Shown: in pieces, positions 33,168 to 41,749 of the stretch
Numbering within the stretch: the first letter of the stretch is position 1
Layout: each line of letters begins with the position of its first letter
Assembly: GCF_008761635.1 (NCBI RefSeq)
Contig: NZ_CP044344.1
Coordinates: forward strand, 310,001 to 374,000
Direction: 5' to 3'
Length of the DNA: 64,000 nucleotides
From: Nocardioides cynanchi
GTDB taxonomy: Bacteria > Actinomycetota > Actinomycetes > Propionibacteriales > Nocardioidaceae
Notes under the pieces: model-generated
Database searches by the model: none
The model's input: only the letters and a program-made list of their open reading frames with translations
What the model was told of the DNA's origin: nothing
Made by a program: the position numbers and the translations under genes

Positions 33168-34556
33168 TCAGATCAGGTCGCCGGCCTTGGTCAGCACCTC
33201 GCGCAGGATCTGCTCCATCTCGTCGAAGTGCTCCTGGTCGCAGATCAGCGGGGGAGCGAGCTGGATCACCGGGTCGCCCCGGTCGTCCGCGCGGCAGTAG
33301 AGCCCGGCGTCGTACAACGCCTTCGACAGGAAGCCGCGGAGCAGCTTCTCCGACTCCTCGTCGTTGAAGGTCTCCTTGGTGCCTTTGTCCTTGACCAGCT
33401 CGATGCCGAAGAAGTAGCCGTCACCGCGCACGTCGCCGACGATGGGCAGGTCGAGCAGCTTGGTCAGCGTCTCGCGGAACGCGCCCTCGTTGTCGCGGAC
33501 GTGCTCGTTGATCTTCTCCTTCTCGAAGATGTCGAGGTTGGCCATCGCCACCGCGGTGGAGACCGGGTGGCCGCCGAAGGTGTAGCCGTGCAGGAACGTC
33601 GTGTCGCCCTTGAGGAACGGCTCCATCAGGCGGTCGGTCGCGATCATCGCGCCGAGCGGGGCGTAGCCCGAGGTCAGGCCCTTGGCGCAGGTGATGATGT
33701 CGGGCTGGTAGCCGTAGCGCTCGGCGCCGAACATGTGACCCAAGCGACCGAAGGCGCAGATGACCTCGTCGCTGACCAGGAGGACGTCGTACTCGTCGCA
33801 GATCTCGCGGACCCGGTCGAAGTAGCCCGGCGGCGGCGGGAAGCAGCCGCCGGAGTTCTGCACCGGCTCGAGGAACACCGCAGCGACGGTCTCGGGCCCT
33901 TCGTTCTCGATCGCCACCGCGATCTCGTTGGCCGCCCAGAGGCCGAACTTCTTCTCGTCGTCCTCGAAGTACGGCGCGCGGTAGTAGTTGGTGTTCGGGA
34001 CCCGGAACGTCGAGGGCACCAGCGGCTCGAACATCGCCTTCATGCCGGGCAGACCCGTGATCGACAGCGCCCCGTGGGGGGTGCCGTGGTAGGCGATGGC
34101 CCGGCTGATCACCTTGTGCTTGTGCGGCTTGCCTACCAGCTTGAAGTAGTTCTTGGCCAGCTTCCACGCGGTCTCGACGGCCTCGCCGCCACCGGTGGTG
34201 AAGAAGATCCGGTTGAGGTCACCGGGCGCGTAGCCGGCGACCCGCTCCGCGAGCTCGATGGCGTTGGGGTGTGCGTAGGACCACAGCGGCATGAAGGCCA
34301 GCTTCTCGGCCTGCTTGGCGGCCGCCTCGGCCAGCTCCGCCCGGCCGTGCCCGAGCTGGCTCACGAACAGGCCGGCCAGGCCGTCGAGGTAGCGCTTGCC
34401 GTCGGAGTCGTAGATGTAGGCGCCCTCGCCACGCACGATGATCGGCACGTCGGCGGACTGGTAGCCGGAGTGCCGGGTGAAGTGCATCCAGAGGTGGTCA
34501 CGAGCCGCCTGCTGCAGGTGGGCGTTGTCGTAGACGTGTTCGTCCTGACCGAGCAT
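33168..34556 (-). CDS. Class III (PLP) aminotransferase, probable putrescine/diamine aminotransferase
   Basis: A 462-residue fold-type I aminotransferase. The PLP Schiff-base lysine is Lys292 in ITCAKGLTSGYAPLGA, with the cofactor-binding Asp263 in VSDEV and the GGGEAVETA block (122-130). The overall pattern resembles omega-amino acid:pyruvate and putrescine aminotransferases (SpuC-like). Given agmatinase on the other side of a shared promoter region and aminobutyraldehyde dehydrogenase nearby, conversion of putrescine to 4-aminobutanal is the likely role; other amines are possible. ATG 34556 follows GAGGAA. Confidence 0.88.
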   Translation of the reverse strand: MLGQDEHVYDNAHLQQAARDHLWMHFTRHSGYQSADVPIIVRGEGAYIYDSDGKRYLDGLAGLFVSQLGHGRAELAEAAAKQAEKLAFMPLWSYAHPNAIELAERVAGYAPGDLNRIFFTTGGGEAVETAWKLAKNYFKLVGKPHKHKVISRAIAYHGTPHGALSITGLPGMKAMFEPLVPSTFRVPNTNYYRAPYFEDDEKKFGLWAANEIAVAIENEGPETVAAVFLEPVQNSGGCFPPPPGYFDRVREICDEYDVLLVSDEVICAFGRLGHMFGAERYGYQPDIITCAKGLTSGYAPLGAMIATDRLMEPFLKGDTTFLHGYTFGGHPVSTAVAMANLDIFEKEKINEHVRDNEGAFRETLTKLLDLPIVGDVRGDGYFFGIELVKDKGTKETFNDEESEKLLRGFLSKALYDAGLYCRADDRGDPVIQLAPPLICDQEHFDEMEQILREVLTKAGDLI

Positions 34557-34608
34557 GAGTATCGGTTCCTCGTCTGGGGGGTGCGGTTACGACCATGATC
34601 TAACCCGA

Positions 34609-34662
34609 ACGGAGTTCCGGCAAGCGAATCCGTAGGTCTTGACCAACTTACTGACGGAATCC
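34609..34662. promoter_or_regulatory. ACGRAATCC-type sites between the aminotransferase and agmatinase genes
   Basis: ACGGAATCC (34654-34662) is an exact match, and GCGAATCCG (34624-34632) and ACGGAGTTCC (34609-34618) are near matches. The exact site lies between TTGACC (34639-34644) and a possible -10 GAAGGT (34663-34668) of the agmatinase gene, a position suited to repression. Confidence 0.45.
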
Positions 34663-34705
34663 GAAGGTGTGTCGCCGTGACCCGCCGTACTGGTAGGAAG
34701 TTCCC

Positions 34706-35707
34706 ATGACACGCTACGGCGCCCAGTTCGGTCCGGACATCACCTTCCTCGGCGTCCCGGCCGTCGACGTCGACGACACCGCCGCTCTGGCCGCGGCCGA
34801 CGTGGTCGTCGTGGGGGCGCCGTTCGACGGGGGTACGTCGCACCGGCCCGGCACCCGGTTCGGCCCGATGGCGATCCGGCAGACCGACTACCTGCCGCAG
34901 GACGGGTCGCGCCCGCATCTGGCGCTCCGGGTCGACGCGCTCCAGGACGTCACCGTCGTGGACATGGGCGACGTCGAGATGCCGCCGGGCGAGATCGAGC
35001 GCGCGCTCCAGGCCCTCGAGGACGCCGTGTACGCCGTCGCCTCGGCCGGCGCGATCCCGCTGGTGCTCGGAGGCGACCACTCGATCGCCCTCCCGGACGC
35101 GACCGGGGTGGCCCGGCACCACGGGTTCGGCCGGGTCTCGATGATCCACTTCGACGCGCACGCCGACACCGGTGACATCGAGTTCGGCTCGCTCTACGGG
35201 CACGGCCAGCCGATGCGCCGGCTGATCGAGTCCGGTGCGCTGCGTGGCGACCGCTTCCTCCAGATGGGGTTGCGCGGCTACTGGCCCGGCCCCGAGACGA
35301 TGGCGTGGATGGCCGACCAGGACATGCGGTCCTACGAGATGACCGAGATCGGCAGGCGCGGGCTGGAGGCCTGCCTCGACGAGGCCTTCGAGATCGCCCT
35401 CGACGACTGCGACGCGGTCTTCCTCTCGGTCGACATCGACGTCTGCGACCCCGGCCACGCGCCCGGCACCGGCACCCCCGAGCCGGGTGGGCTGTCGTCG
35501 CGCGAGCTCCTGGACGCCGTACGCCGGATCTGCCGGGAGCTGCCGGTCGCCGGCATCGACGTGGTCGAGGTGTCCCCGCCCTACGACCACGCCGAGATCA
35601 CCTCCTACCTCGCCAACCGGGTCTGCCTCGAGGCGCTGTCCGGGCTGGCCGCGAAGAAGGTCGGGATCACCCACGACCCCGCCGGCCCGCTGCTCGAGGG
35701 TCGCTGA
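34706..35707 (+). CDS. speB: Agmatinase (ureohydrolase family)
   Basis: A 333-residue binuclear manganese ureohydrolase that releases urea from agmatine to give putrescine. The metal ligands are visible in GGDHS (122-126), HFDAHADT (148-155) and SVDIDVCDPGHAPGTGTPEPGG. Guanidinobutyrase or other guanidino-acid hydrolase activity cannot be excluded. ATG is preceded by GGTAGGAAG. The amidohydrolase gene starts on its last base, so the two are co-translated. Confidence 0.9.
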   Translation: MTRYGAQFGPDITFLGVPAVDVDDTAALAAADVVVVGAPFDGGTSHRPGTRFGPMAIRQTDYLPQDGSRPHLALRVDALQDVTVVDMGDVEMPPGEIERALQALEDAVYAVASAGAIPLVLGGDHSIALPDATGVARHHGFGRVSMIHFDAHADTGDIEFGSLYGHGQPMRRLIESGALRGDRFLQMGLRGYWPGPETMAWMADQDMRSYEMTEIGRRGLEACLDEAFEIALDDCDAVFLSVDIDVCDPGHAPGTGTPEPGGLSSRELLDAVRRICRELPVAGIDVVEVSPPYDHAEITSYLANRVCLEALSGLAAKKVGITHDPAGPLLEGR

Positions 35708-37344
35708 TGTCCACGCTGTTCACCGGCGGCTCGGTCTTCGACGGCCGCCGCCACCTGCCGGGTTACGACCTGCTGGTCGACGACGGCACGGTCGTCGCCG
35801 TGCTCGGGCCCGACTCGGCGGGTGAGGACCTGAAGGACCACGACGTCGTCGACCTCGCCGGCGGCCTGGTCGCACCCGGCTTCACCGACGCGCACTGCCA
35901 CCCGATCCAGGGCGGCCTGGAGCGGAGGCAGTGCGACCTGACCGGCGGGGCGAGCCGGGACGAGTACCTCGCCCTGGTCCGCGCGTACGCCGACCGGCAC
36001 GACGGGCCGTGGATCCGGGGCGGTGGCTGGGCGATGTCGGCGTTCCCGGGCGGGACGCCGTCGGCCCTCGACCTCGACACCGTGGTGCCGGACCGTCCGG
36101 TCTTCCTGCCCAACCGCGACCACCACGGGGCCTGGGTCAACTCGCGTGCCCTCGAGCTCGCCGGCATCACCGCCGAGACGCCCGACCCGCCGGACGGCCG
36201 GATCGAGCGGCTCCCCGACGGGCGACCGCAGGGCACACTTCACGAGGGCGCGATGGACCTGGTGGCGAGGCTGCAGCCCGACCTCCCACCCGAGGCGTAC
36301 GCCGAGGCGCTGGTCGAGGGCCAGCGCTACCTGTTCTCCCTCGGGGTCACGGCCTGGCAGGACGCGATCGTCGGCGCGTACGACGGCATGGCCGACACCG
36401 GGTCGACGTACCTGGACGCGGTCGCGAACGGCGACCTGCTCGCCGATGTGGTCGGCGCGCTCTGGTGGGAGCGCGGGCTCGGGCTGACGCAGATCCCCGA
36501 CCTGGTGGAGCGCCGTCAGCGGCAGACCGGCGGTCGCTTCCGTGCCACCAGCGTGAAGATCATGCAGGACGGCGTTCTCGAGAACGGCACGGCCGCCCTC
36601 GGTACGCCGTACCTCGACCGCTGCGGGCACGCCACCGACAACGCCGGGCACTCGTTCGTGGACGGCGCCGAGCTGAAGGAGGTCGTGGCCGCGCTGGCGG
36701 CCGAGGGCTTCCAGGTGCACGTGCACGCGATCGGCGATCGCGGGGTGCGCGAGGCGCTCGACGCGTTCGAAGCGGCCCGGGCCGCCGGGCACGGCGAGGA
36801 CCTGCGGCACCACATCGCCCACCTCCAGCTGGTGCACCCCGACGACGTGCCGCGCTTCGCCGCGGTCGGTGTCGCGGCCAACGCACAGGCGCTCTGGGCG
36901 TGCAACGAGGAGCAGATGACCGAGCTCACGATCCCGTTCCTGGGGCCCGAGCGCGCCACCTGGCAGTACCCGTTCGGCGGGCTCCACCGCTCCGGCGCGC
37001 GCCTGGTGATGGGCAGCGACTGGCCGGTCACCTCGCCCGACCCGCTCGCCGCGATCCACACCGCCGTCACCCGCACGTCGTACGGCGAGGAGGGGCCGGC
37101 CGGGCACGACCCGTTCCTCCCCGAGCAGGGGCTCGATCTGGCCACCGCGTTCGCGGCGTACACCTCGGGCTCGGCCTGGGTGAACGGGCGCGACCGGATC
37201 GACGGCGCCGGCGTGCTGGCCCCCGGCAATGTCGCCGACCTGGTCGTCCTCGACCGCGACCCCTTCGCCCACCCGACCGACGAGATCGGCGCGACCAGGG
37301 TCGTGTCGACCTGGGTGGTCGGGAAGGCCGTCTACGCGGTCTGA
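35707..37344 (+). CDS. YtcJ-like metal-dependent amidohydrolase
   Basis: A 545-residue amidohydrolase-superfamily protein. The N-terminal metal site is FTDAHCHPIQ (the HxH), and other ligands fall in VHVHAIGDRG and MGSDWPVTSPDP near the C-terminal end. Blocks NRDHHGAWVNSRAL and LHEGAMDLV are typical of the YtcJ (amidohydrolase 3) group, whose natural substrates are mostly unknown. Coupling to agmatinase (TGATG) suggests an amide or guanidino compound from polyamine or arginine metabolism. Its end overlaps the convergent DUF559 gene by 13 nt. Confidence 0.88.
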   Translation: MSTLFTGGSVFDGRRHLPGYDLLVDDGTVVAVLGPDSAGEDLKDHDVVDLAGGLVAPGFTDAHCHPIQGGLERRQCDLTGGASRDEYLALVRAYADRHDGPWIRGGGWAMSAFPGGTPSALDLDTVVPDRPVFLPNRDHHGAWVNSRALELAGITAETPDPPDGRIERLPDGRPQGTLHEGAMDLVARLQPDLPPEAYAEALVEGQRYLFSLGVTAWQDAIVGAYDGMADTGSTYLDAVANGDLLADVVGALWWERGLGLTQIPDLVERRQRQTGGRFRATSVKIMQDGVLENGTAALGTPYLDRCGHATDNAGHSFVDGAELKEVVAALAAEGFQVHVHAIGDRGVREALDAFEAARAAGHGEDLRHHIAHLQLVHPDDVPRFAAVGVAANAQALWACNEEQMTELTIPFLGPERATWQYPFGGLHRSGARLVMGSDWPVTSPDPLAAIHTAVTRTSYGEEGPAGHDPFLPEQGLDLATAFAAYTSGSAWVNGRDRIDGAGVLAPGNVADLVVLDRDPFAHPTDEIGATRVVSTWVVGKAVYAV

Positions 37345-38219
37345 GTGGCCGGGTGCGTCTCCCCCACGAGGTCGGTCAGGACGGCGTGCACGGCGGCCGG
37401 GTCGCGGTACACGTCGGCCCAGAGGAACCGCACGACGCGCCAGCCCGCGCGCACCATGGCCGTGTAGCGGCGGACATCACGGTCGAACGGCGACCGGTCG
37501 CCGTGGTAGGCCCACGACTCCGCCTCGATCACGATGCCGAGGCGGACGTCGACCAGGTCGGCGGCGCCGATGAACTCCGCGCCCCCGATGTGGACCTGCG
37601 GCTCCACCGAGAGCCCCGGGACGTCGAGCGCGATCCCGCGGAGCATCGACTCGAACGGGTTCGCGGCACGCGGGTCCGCTGACTCGGCCACGCGTACGGC
37701 GCGCGAGCGGCCGGTCCGGGGCGACGCGCGGGCGGCTGCCACCAATTCGTTGCGGGTCAGCCCGCCCGAGCGGAGAGCGGAGTCTGCGACGGCGAGAGCC
37801 TGACCGAACCCCAACGTGCGGGCACAGTCCACGACGGTGCGCGCCGGGCCGGTGACGCCGTTCGCCACCTCCAGGTCGGTGAGGGTGCCCCAGAAGATCC
37901 GCACCCTTGCGCGATCGGCGGCGGAGACCTGGCCGGACCGCGGCACCGTGACCATCGGCCGCGTGGGCGGCACCGCGATCGCCCAGCCGTGGTCCAGAGC
38001 GGCGCTGAGATGGGAGCGTGCGCCCTGCACTGCGCGCACGGTTGTCTGGGTCGGGTCGAGGGCGGGCAGGGCCACCGTGCCGCGACCGAGTCGCCGCACG
38101 ACGCCCTGCGCCACGGCGGCGCGCAGGGCCCGACGCGAGGTCAGGGCACGCAGGTCGGCGCTGGTGGAGACGCCGCCCAGCTGGGCCAGCGTCACCGCCA
38201 CCTCCACCGGCGTCGTCAT
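37332..38219 (-). CDS. DUF559-type protein with winged-helix N-terminus and nuclease-like C-terminus
   Basis: A 295-residue protein. The N-terminal 70 residues look like a winged helix of the AbiEi type (TLAQLGGVSTSADLRALTSR, RAAVAQGVVRRLGRG). The C-terminal region has the PD-(D/E)xK-like pattern FIGAADLVDVRLGIVIEAES followed by DRDVRRYTAMVRAGWRVVRF, as in DUF559/Vsr-like nucleases. Such proteins are abundant in actinobacteria and their role is unknown. ATG 38219 is taken; earlier in-frame starts exist. It sits alone on the minus strand between two polyamine operons. Confidence 0.8.
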   Translation of the reverse strand: MTTPVEVAVTLAQLGGVSTSADLRALTSRRALRAAVAQGVVRRLGRGTVALPALDPTQTTVRAVQGARSHLSAALDHGWAIAVPPTRPMVTVPRSGQVSAADRARVRIFWGTLTDLEVANGVTGPARTVVDCARTLGFGQALAVADSALRSGGLTRNELVAAARASPRTGRSRAVRVAESADPRAANPFESMLRGIALDVPGLSVEPQVHIGGAEFIGAADLVDVRLGIVIEAESWAYHGDRSPFDRDVRRYTAMVRAGWRVVRFLWADVYRDPAAVHAVLTDLVGETHPATQTA

Positions 38220-38424
38220 GAGCCCGAGGCTGCCACTGGTGCGCCCGTGCCGGCGCCCGTTCTCCACAGGCCCGGTGGTCGCCCACGGCGGCAGTTCGGG
38301 TGGGGGTTCGACGGCTGCAGCGTGGCACGAGGAACGCCAGGCGTGAACTGCAGCGCACGATGACCACAACAAGGCCCACCGGCGCGCCACGAGCGCGTTC
38401 AGCCCGCCGTACGACCCGGGTCTG

Positions 38425-38466
38425 ACGAAATCCGTCGTTTCGTGGACCCGCCTCTACCGATTCCGT
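38425..38466. promoter_or_regulatory. ACGRAATCC-type sites before the aldehyde dehydrogenase gene
   Basis: ACGAAATCC (38425-38433) is an exact match and is part of a dyad ACGAAA-N7-TTTCGT. A second, inverted near match GATTCCGT lies at 38459-38466. Their separation resembles the pair between lrp and potD. Confidence 0.45.
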
Positions 38467-38477
38467 CGCCTGCTGGT

Positions 38478-38483
38478 TAGGCT
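38478..38483 (+). promoter_or_regulatory. Probable -10 box (TAGGCT) of the second polyamine operon
   Basis: TAGGCT ends 7 nt before ATG 38491 with no Shine-Dalgarno, so a leaderless transcript is likely. The candidate operator words lie directly upstream. Confidence 0.5.
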
Positions 38484-38490
38484 CCCGCCC

Positions 38491-39924
38491 ATGGCTGACG
38501 AGGCGTTCCGCAACATCGTCGACGGTGGTCCGGTCGACAGTGCGTCCGGGCAGACCTACGACATCGTGGACCCGACGACGGGCGAGGTGTACGCGACGGC
38601 GCCGCTGTCGGGCGCCGAGGACATCGACCGGGCCTACCGGGCGGCGGCCGACGCCTTCGAGGCGTGGGGTGACACCACCCCGAAGGTCCGGGCCCGCGCC
38701 CTGCTGCACATCGCCGACGCGATCGAGGCGCGGATCGACGAGATCAACGCCGTGGAGTGCCGCGACACCGGCAAGCCCCTCGGGCTGACGATGTCGGAGG
38801 AGATGCCTTACGCCTCCGACCACTTCCGCTTCTTCGCCGGCGCTTCGCGGGTGCTGGAGGGCAAGTCGGCGGGGGAGTACCTCGAGGATCACACGTCGTG
38901 GATCCGGCGCGAGCCGATCGGCGTGGTCGGCCAGGTGACGCCCTGGAACTACCCGCTGATGATGATGATCTGGAAGATCGCACCCGCGCTCGCAGCCGGG
39001 AACACGGTCGTGCTCAAGCCCAGCGACACCACCCCGGCAAGCTCCACGCTGCTCGCGGAGCTGTGCCAGGAGTTCCTGCCTCCCGGCGTGCTCAACGTCG
39101 TGTGCGGCGACCGGGACACCGGCCGTCTGCTCGTCGAGCACCCGACCCCGCAGATGGTCTCGATCACCGGCTCGGTCCGGGCCGGGATGGAGGTCGCCGG
39201 CGCGGCGGCACAGGACCTCAAGCGGGTCCACCTCGAGCTCGGCGGCAAGGCGCCGGTGATCGTCTTCGACGACGCGGACATCGAGAAGGCGGCCGAGGGC
39301 ATCGCGATGGCCGGCTACTTCAACGCCGGCCAGGACTGCACCGCGGCCACCCGCGTGCTCGCCGGGCCCGGTGTCCACGACGACTTCGTGGCCGCGCTCA
39401 CCGAGCAGGCGAGGAACACCAGGACCGGGCTCCCCGACGACGAGGACGTCCTGTACGGCGCGCTCAACAACCAGACCCAGCTCGAGCGGGTCGCCGGCAT
39501 GGTCGACCGGCTGCCCGACCACGCCAGCCTCGAGACCGGCGGCCGTCGCCAGGGCGACCGGGGCTACTTCTACGAGCCGACCGTGCTCTCCGGGCTCCAG
39601 CAGGACGACGAGCAGATCCAGAACGAGATCTTCGGTCCGGTGATCACGGTGCAGCGGTTCTCCGACGAGGCCGAGGCGCTGCGCTGGGCGAACGGCGTCG
39701 ACTACGGCCTGGCCTCCAGCGTGTGGACCCGCGACCACGCCCGCGCACTGCGGATGTCGAGGCACCTCGACTTCGGCGTGGTCTGGATCAACACCCACAT
39801 CCCGTTCGTCTCGGAGATGCCCCACGGCGGGTTCAAGCACTCGGGCTACGGCAAGGACCTCTCGATGTACGGCCTGGAGGACTACACCCGGGTCAAGCAC
39901 GTCATGAGCTACCACGGCGAGTGA
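38491..39924 (+). CDS. puuC: Gamma-aminobutyraldehyde dehydrogenase-type aldehyde dehydrogenase
   Basis: A 477-residue NAD(P)-dependent aldehyde dehydrogenase. Catalytic Glu249 lies in HLELGGKAP and nucleophile Cys283 in NAGQDCTAATR; the cofactor block is VTPWNYPL. The N-terminal IVDPTTGEVYATAPLSGAED and the C-terminal GGFKHSGYGKDLSMYGLEDY agree with aminobutyraldehyde (PatD/PuuC-like) enzymes. It should oxidise 4-aminobutanal to GABA. It heads a seven-gene run ending with a full Pot importer, all on one strand with gaps of 11 nt or less. Confidence 0.9.
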   Translation: MADEAFRNIVDGGPVDSASGQTYDIVDPTTGEVYATAPLSGAEDIDRAYRAAADAFEAWGDTTPKVRARALLHIADAIEARIDEINAVECRDTGKPLGLTMSEEMPYASDHFRFFAGASRVLEGKSAGEYLEDHTSWIRREPIGVVGQVTPWNYPLMMMIWKIAPALAAGNTVVLKPSDTTPASSTLLAELCQEFLPPGVLNVVCGDRDTGRLLVEHPTPQMVSITGSVRAGMEVAGAAAQDLKRVHLELGGKAPVIVFDDADIEKAAEGIAMAGYFNAGQDCTAATRVLAGPGVHDDFVAALTEQARNTRTGLPDDEDVLYGALNNQTQLERVAGMVDRLPDHASLETGGRRQGDRGYFYEPTVLSGLQQDDEQIQNEIFGPVITVQRFSDEAEALRWANGVDYGLASSVWTRDHARALRMSRHLDFGVVWINTHIPFVSEMPHGGFKHSGYGKDLSMYGLEDYTRVKHVMSYHGE

Positions 39925-39935
39925 GGACAGGCACT

Positions 39936-40538
39936 GTGAGCGCCACCGTCGACGTACTCGTCACCGGGCACGTCGAGGAGACCGACGCCGGCTCGTCGGT
40001 GCACCCCACGATCAGCCTGGTCCGTGACGCCGACCTGGTGCTGGTCGTCGACCCCGGCATCCTCTCCGACCCGTCCCTCCTCACCGATGCGCTGCGGGAG
40101 CACGGAGTCGGCGCCGAGGACGTCACGCACGTCTTCGTCACCCACCACCACGTCGACCACACCCGCAACGTCGGCATGTTCGCCCGCGCCGTCGTGGTCG
40201 ACGTCGACTCGGTGTACGACGGGTCGCTGTGGCTCGAGCACGGCGGCGACGGGCATCAGCTCAGCGACCGCGTCCGGGTGATCGAGACGCCGGGGCACGC
40301 CGCCGAGTGCGCGGCCCTGGTCGTCGACACCGACGACGGCACCGTCGTGCTGACCCACGCGTGGTGGTTCGCCGACATGACGCCCGTGGAGGATCCTCTG
40401 GCGTGGGACCAGTCGGCGCTGGAGAAGAGCCGCGCGCGGATCCTCGAGATCGCGGACGTCGTCGTACCAGGTCACGGGCCGGCCTTCCGGCCGGCAGCCC
40501 GGCCGGAGTCACCCCAACCGAACGAAGGGACGTCATGA
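39936..40538 (+). CDS. Metallo-beta-lactamase-fold hydrolase (MBLAC1-like)
   Basis: A 200-residue metallo-hydrolase. The zinc motif is THHHVDH (HHHVDH at 70-75, giving HxHxDH), with later ligands in ETPGHAAEC and a terminal VVPGHGP. The layout resembles short MBLAC1-like proteins. Substrate unknown; lactams, thioesters and phosphodiesters are all used by relatives. GTG starts 11 nt after the dehydrogenase, and the stop overlaps the next gene by 4 nt, which ties it to polyamine catabolism by context alone. Confidence 0.85.
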   Translation: MSATVDVLVTGHVEETDAGSSVHPTISLVRDADLVLVVDPGILSDPSLLTDALREHGVGAEDVTHVFVTHHHVDHTRNVGMFARAVVVDVDSVYDGSLWLEHGGDGHQLSDRVRVIETPGHAAECAALVVDTDDGTVVLTHAWWFADMTPVEDPLAWDQSALEKSRARILEIADVVVPGHGPAFRPAARPESPQPNEGTS

Positions 40539-41749
40539 GGATCCTGCTGATCGGCGCCGGAGGTGTCGGCGGTGCGTTCACGGCGATCGCCGCGCGCCGC
40601 GACTTCTTCGAGACGATCGTGGTCGCCGACTACGACGTCGCGAAGGCCGAGCGTGCCGCAGCCACCGACCCGCGCTTCGTCGCCGCCCGGGTGGACGCCT
40701 CGGACGCGGCCTCGGTCACGGCGCTGTGTCAGGAGCACGCCATCACCCACGTGATGAACGCGGTCGACCCGGTCTTCAACATGCCGATCTTCGACGGAGC
40801 CTTCGCGGCCGGCGTCGACTACCTCGACATGGCGATGTCGCTGTCGAAGCCGCACCCCGAGGCGCCGTACGAGAAGACCGGCGTGATGCTCGGCGACGAG
40901 CAGTTCGCGGTCGCCTCCGCGTGGGAGTCGGCCGGCCGGCTGGCCCTGGTCGGGATGGGCGTCGAGCCCGGCCTCTCCGACGTCTTCGCGCGGTACGCCG
41001 GCGACCACGACTTCTCCGAGATCGACGAGCTGGGCACCCGCGACGGCGCCAACCTCGTGGTCACCGATGACGACGGCAACGAGATCTTCGCGCCGTCGTT
41101 CTCGATGTGGACCACGATCGAGGAGTGCCTGAACCCCCCGGTGATCTGGCAGGACGGCGCGTGGCACACCACGGCGCCGTTCAGCGAGCCCGAGGTCTTC
41201 GACTTCCCCGAGGGCATCGGGCCGGTCGAGTGCGTGAACGTCGAGCACGAGGAGGTGCTCCTGATGCCGCGCTGGGTCGACTGCAAGCGGGCGACCTTCA
41301 AGTACGGCCTCGGCGACGAGTTCATCAACATCCTCAAGGTGCTGCACACTCTCGGGCTCGACAGCACCGAGAAGATTCGGGTCAAGGGCGTCGAGGTGAG
41401 CCCGCGCGACGTCGTGGCCGCGGTGCTGCCCGACCCGGCGACCGTCGGGCCGCGGATGAAGGGCAAGACCTGCGCCGGGCTCTGGGTGACCGGGACCGGC
41501 AAGGACGGCCAGCCGCGGTCGACGTACTACTACCACGTGGTCGACAACGAGCAGACGATGGCGGAGTACGGCCACCAGTGCGTCGTCTGGCAGACCGCGA
41601 TCAACCCGGTTGTCGCGCTCGAGCTGCTGGCCAACGGCACCTGGCAGGGCGCCGGCGTGCTCGGCCCGGAGGCCTTCGACGCCGTACCGTTCCTGGACCT
41701 GCTGACCGCGTACGGCTCGCCGTGGGGCGTGCAGGACGTGGGTGCCTGA
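40535..41749 (+). CDS. Saccharopine dehydrogenase-like oxidoreductase (LYS9/carboxynorspermidine synthase type)
   Basis: A 404-residue protein with an N-terminal Rossmann motif MRILLIGAGGVGGAFTAIAA followed by VVADYDVAKAE and VDASDAASV, as in saccharopine dehydrogenases and carboxynorspermidine synthases. GMGVEPGLSDVFARYAGD and the C-terminal WVTGTGKDGQPRSTYYYHV are also typical. These enzymes form or break a secondary amine between an aldehyde and an amino group using NAD(P). Its place between an MBL protein and a Pot importer suggests action on a polyamine conjugate. ATG overlaps upstream by 4 nt; the downstream GTG is adjacent. Confidence 0.87.
   Translation: MRILLIGAGGVGGAFTAIAARRDFFETIVVADYDVAKAERAAATDPRFVAARVDASDAASVTALCQEHAITHVMNAVDPVFNMPIFDGAFAAGVDYLDMAMSLSKPHPEAPYEKTGVMLGDEQFAVASAWESAGRLALVGMGVEPGLSDVFARYAGDHDFSEIDELGTRDGANLVVTDDDGNEIFAPSFSMWTTIEECLNPPVIWQDGAWHTTAPFSEPEVFDFPEGIGPVECVNVEHEEVLLMPRWVDCKRATFKYGLGDEFINILKVLHTLGLDSTEKIRVKGVEVSPRDVVAAVLPDPATVGPRMKGKTCAGLWVTGTGKDGQPRSTYYYHVVDNEQTMAEYGHQCVVWQTAINPVVALELLANGTWQGAGVLGPEAFDAVPFLDLLTAYGSPWGVQDVGA

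Noticed and set aside
37332..38219. Restriction enzyme or half of a toxin-antitoxin system
   Set aside because: Although the fold looks nuclease-like and the N-terminus resembles AbiEi, no methylase or toxin partner is adjacent.
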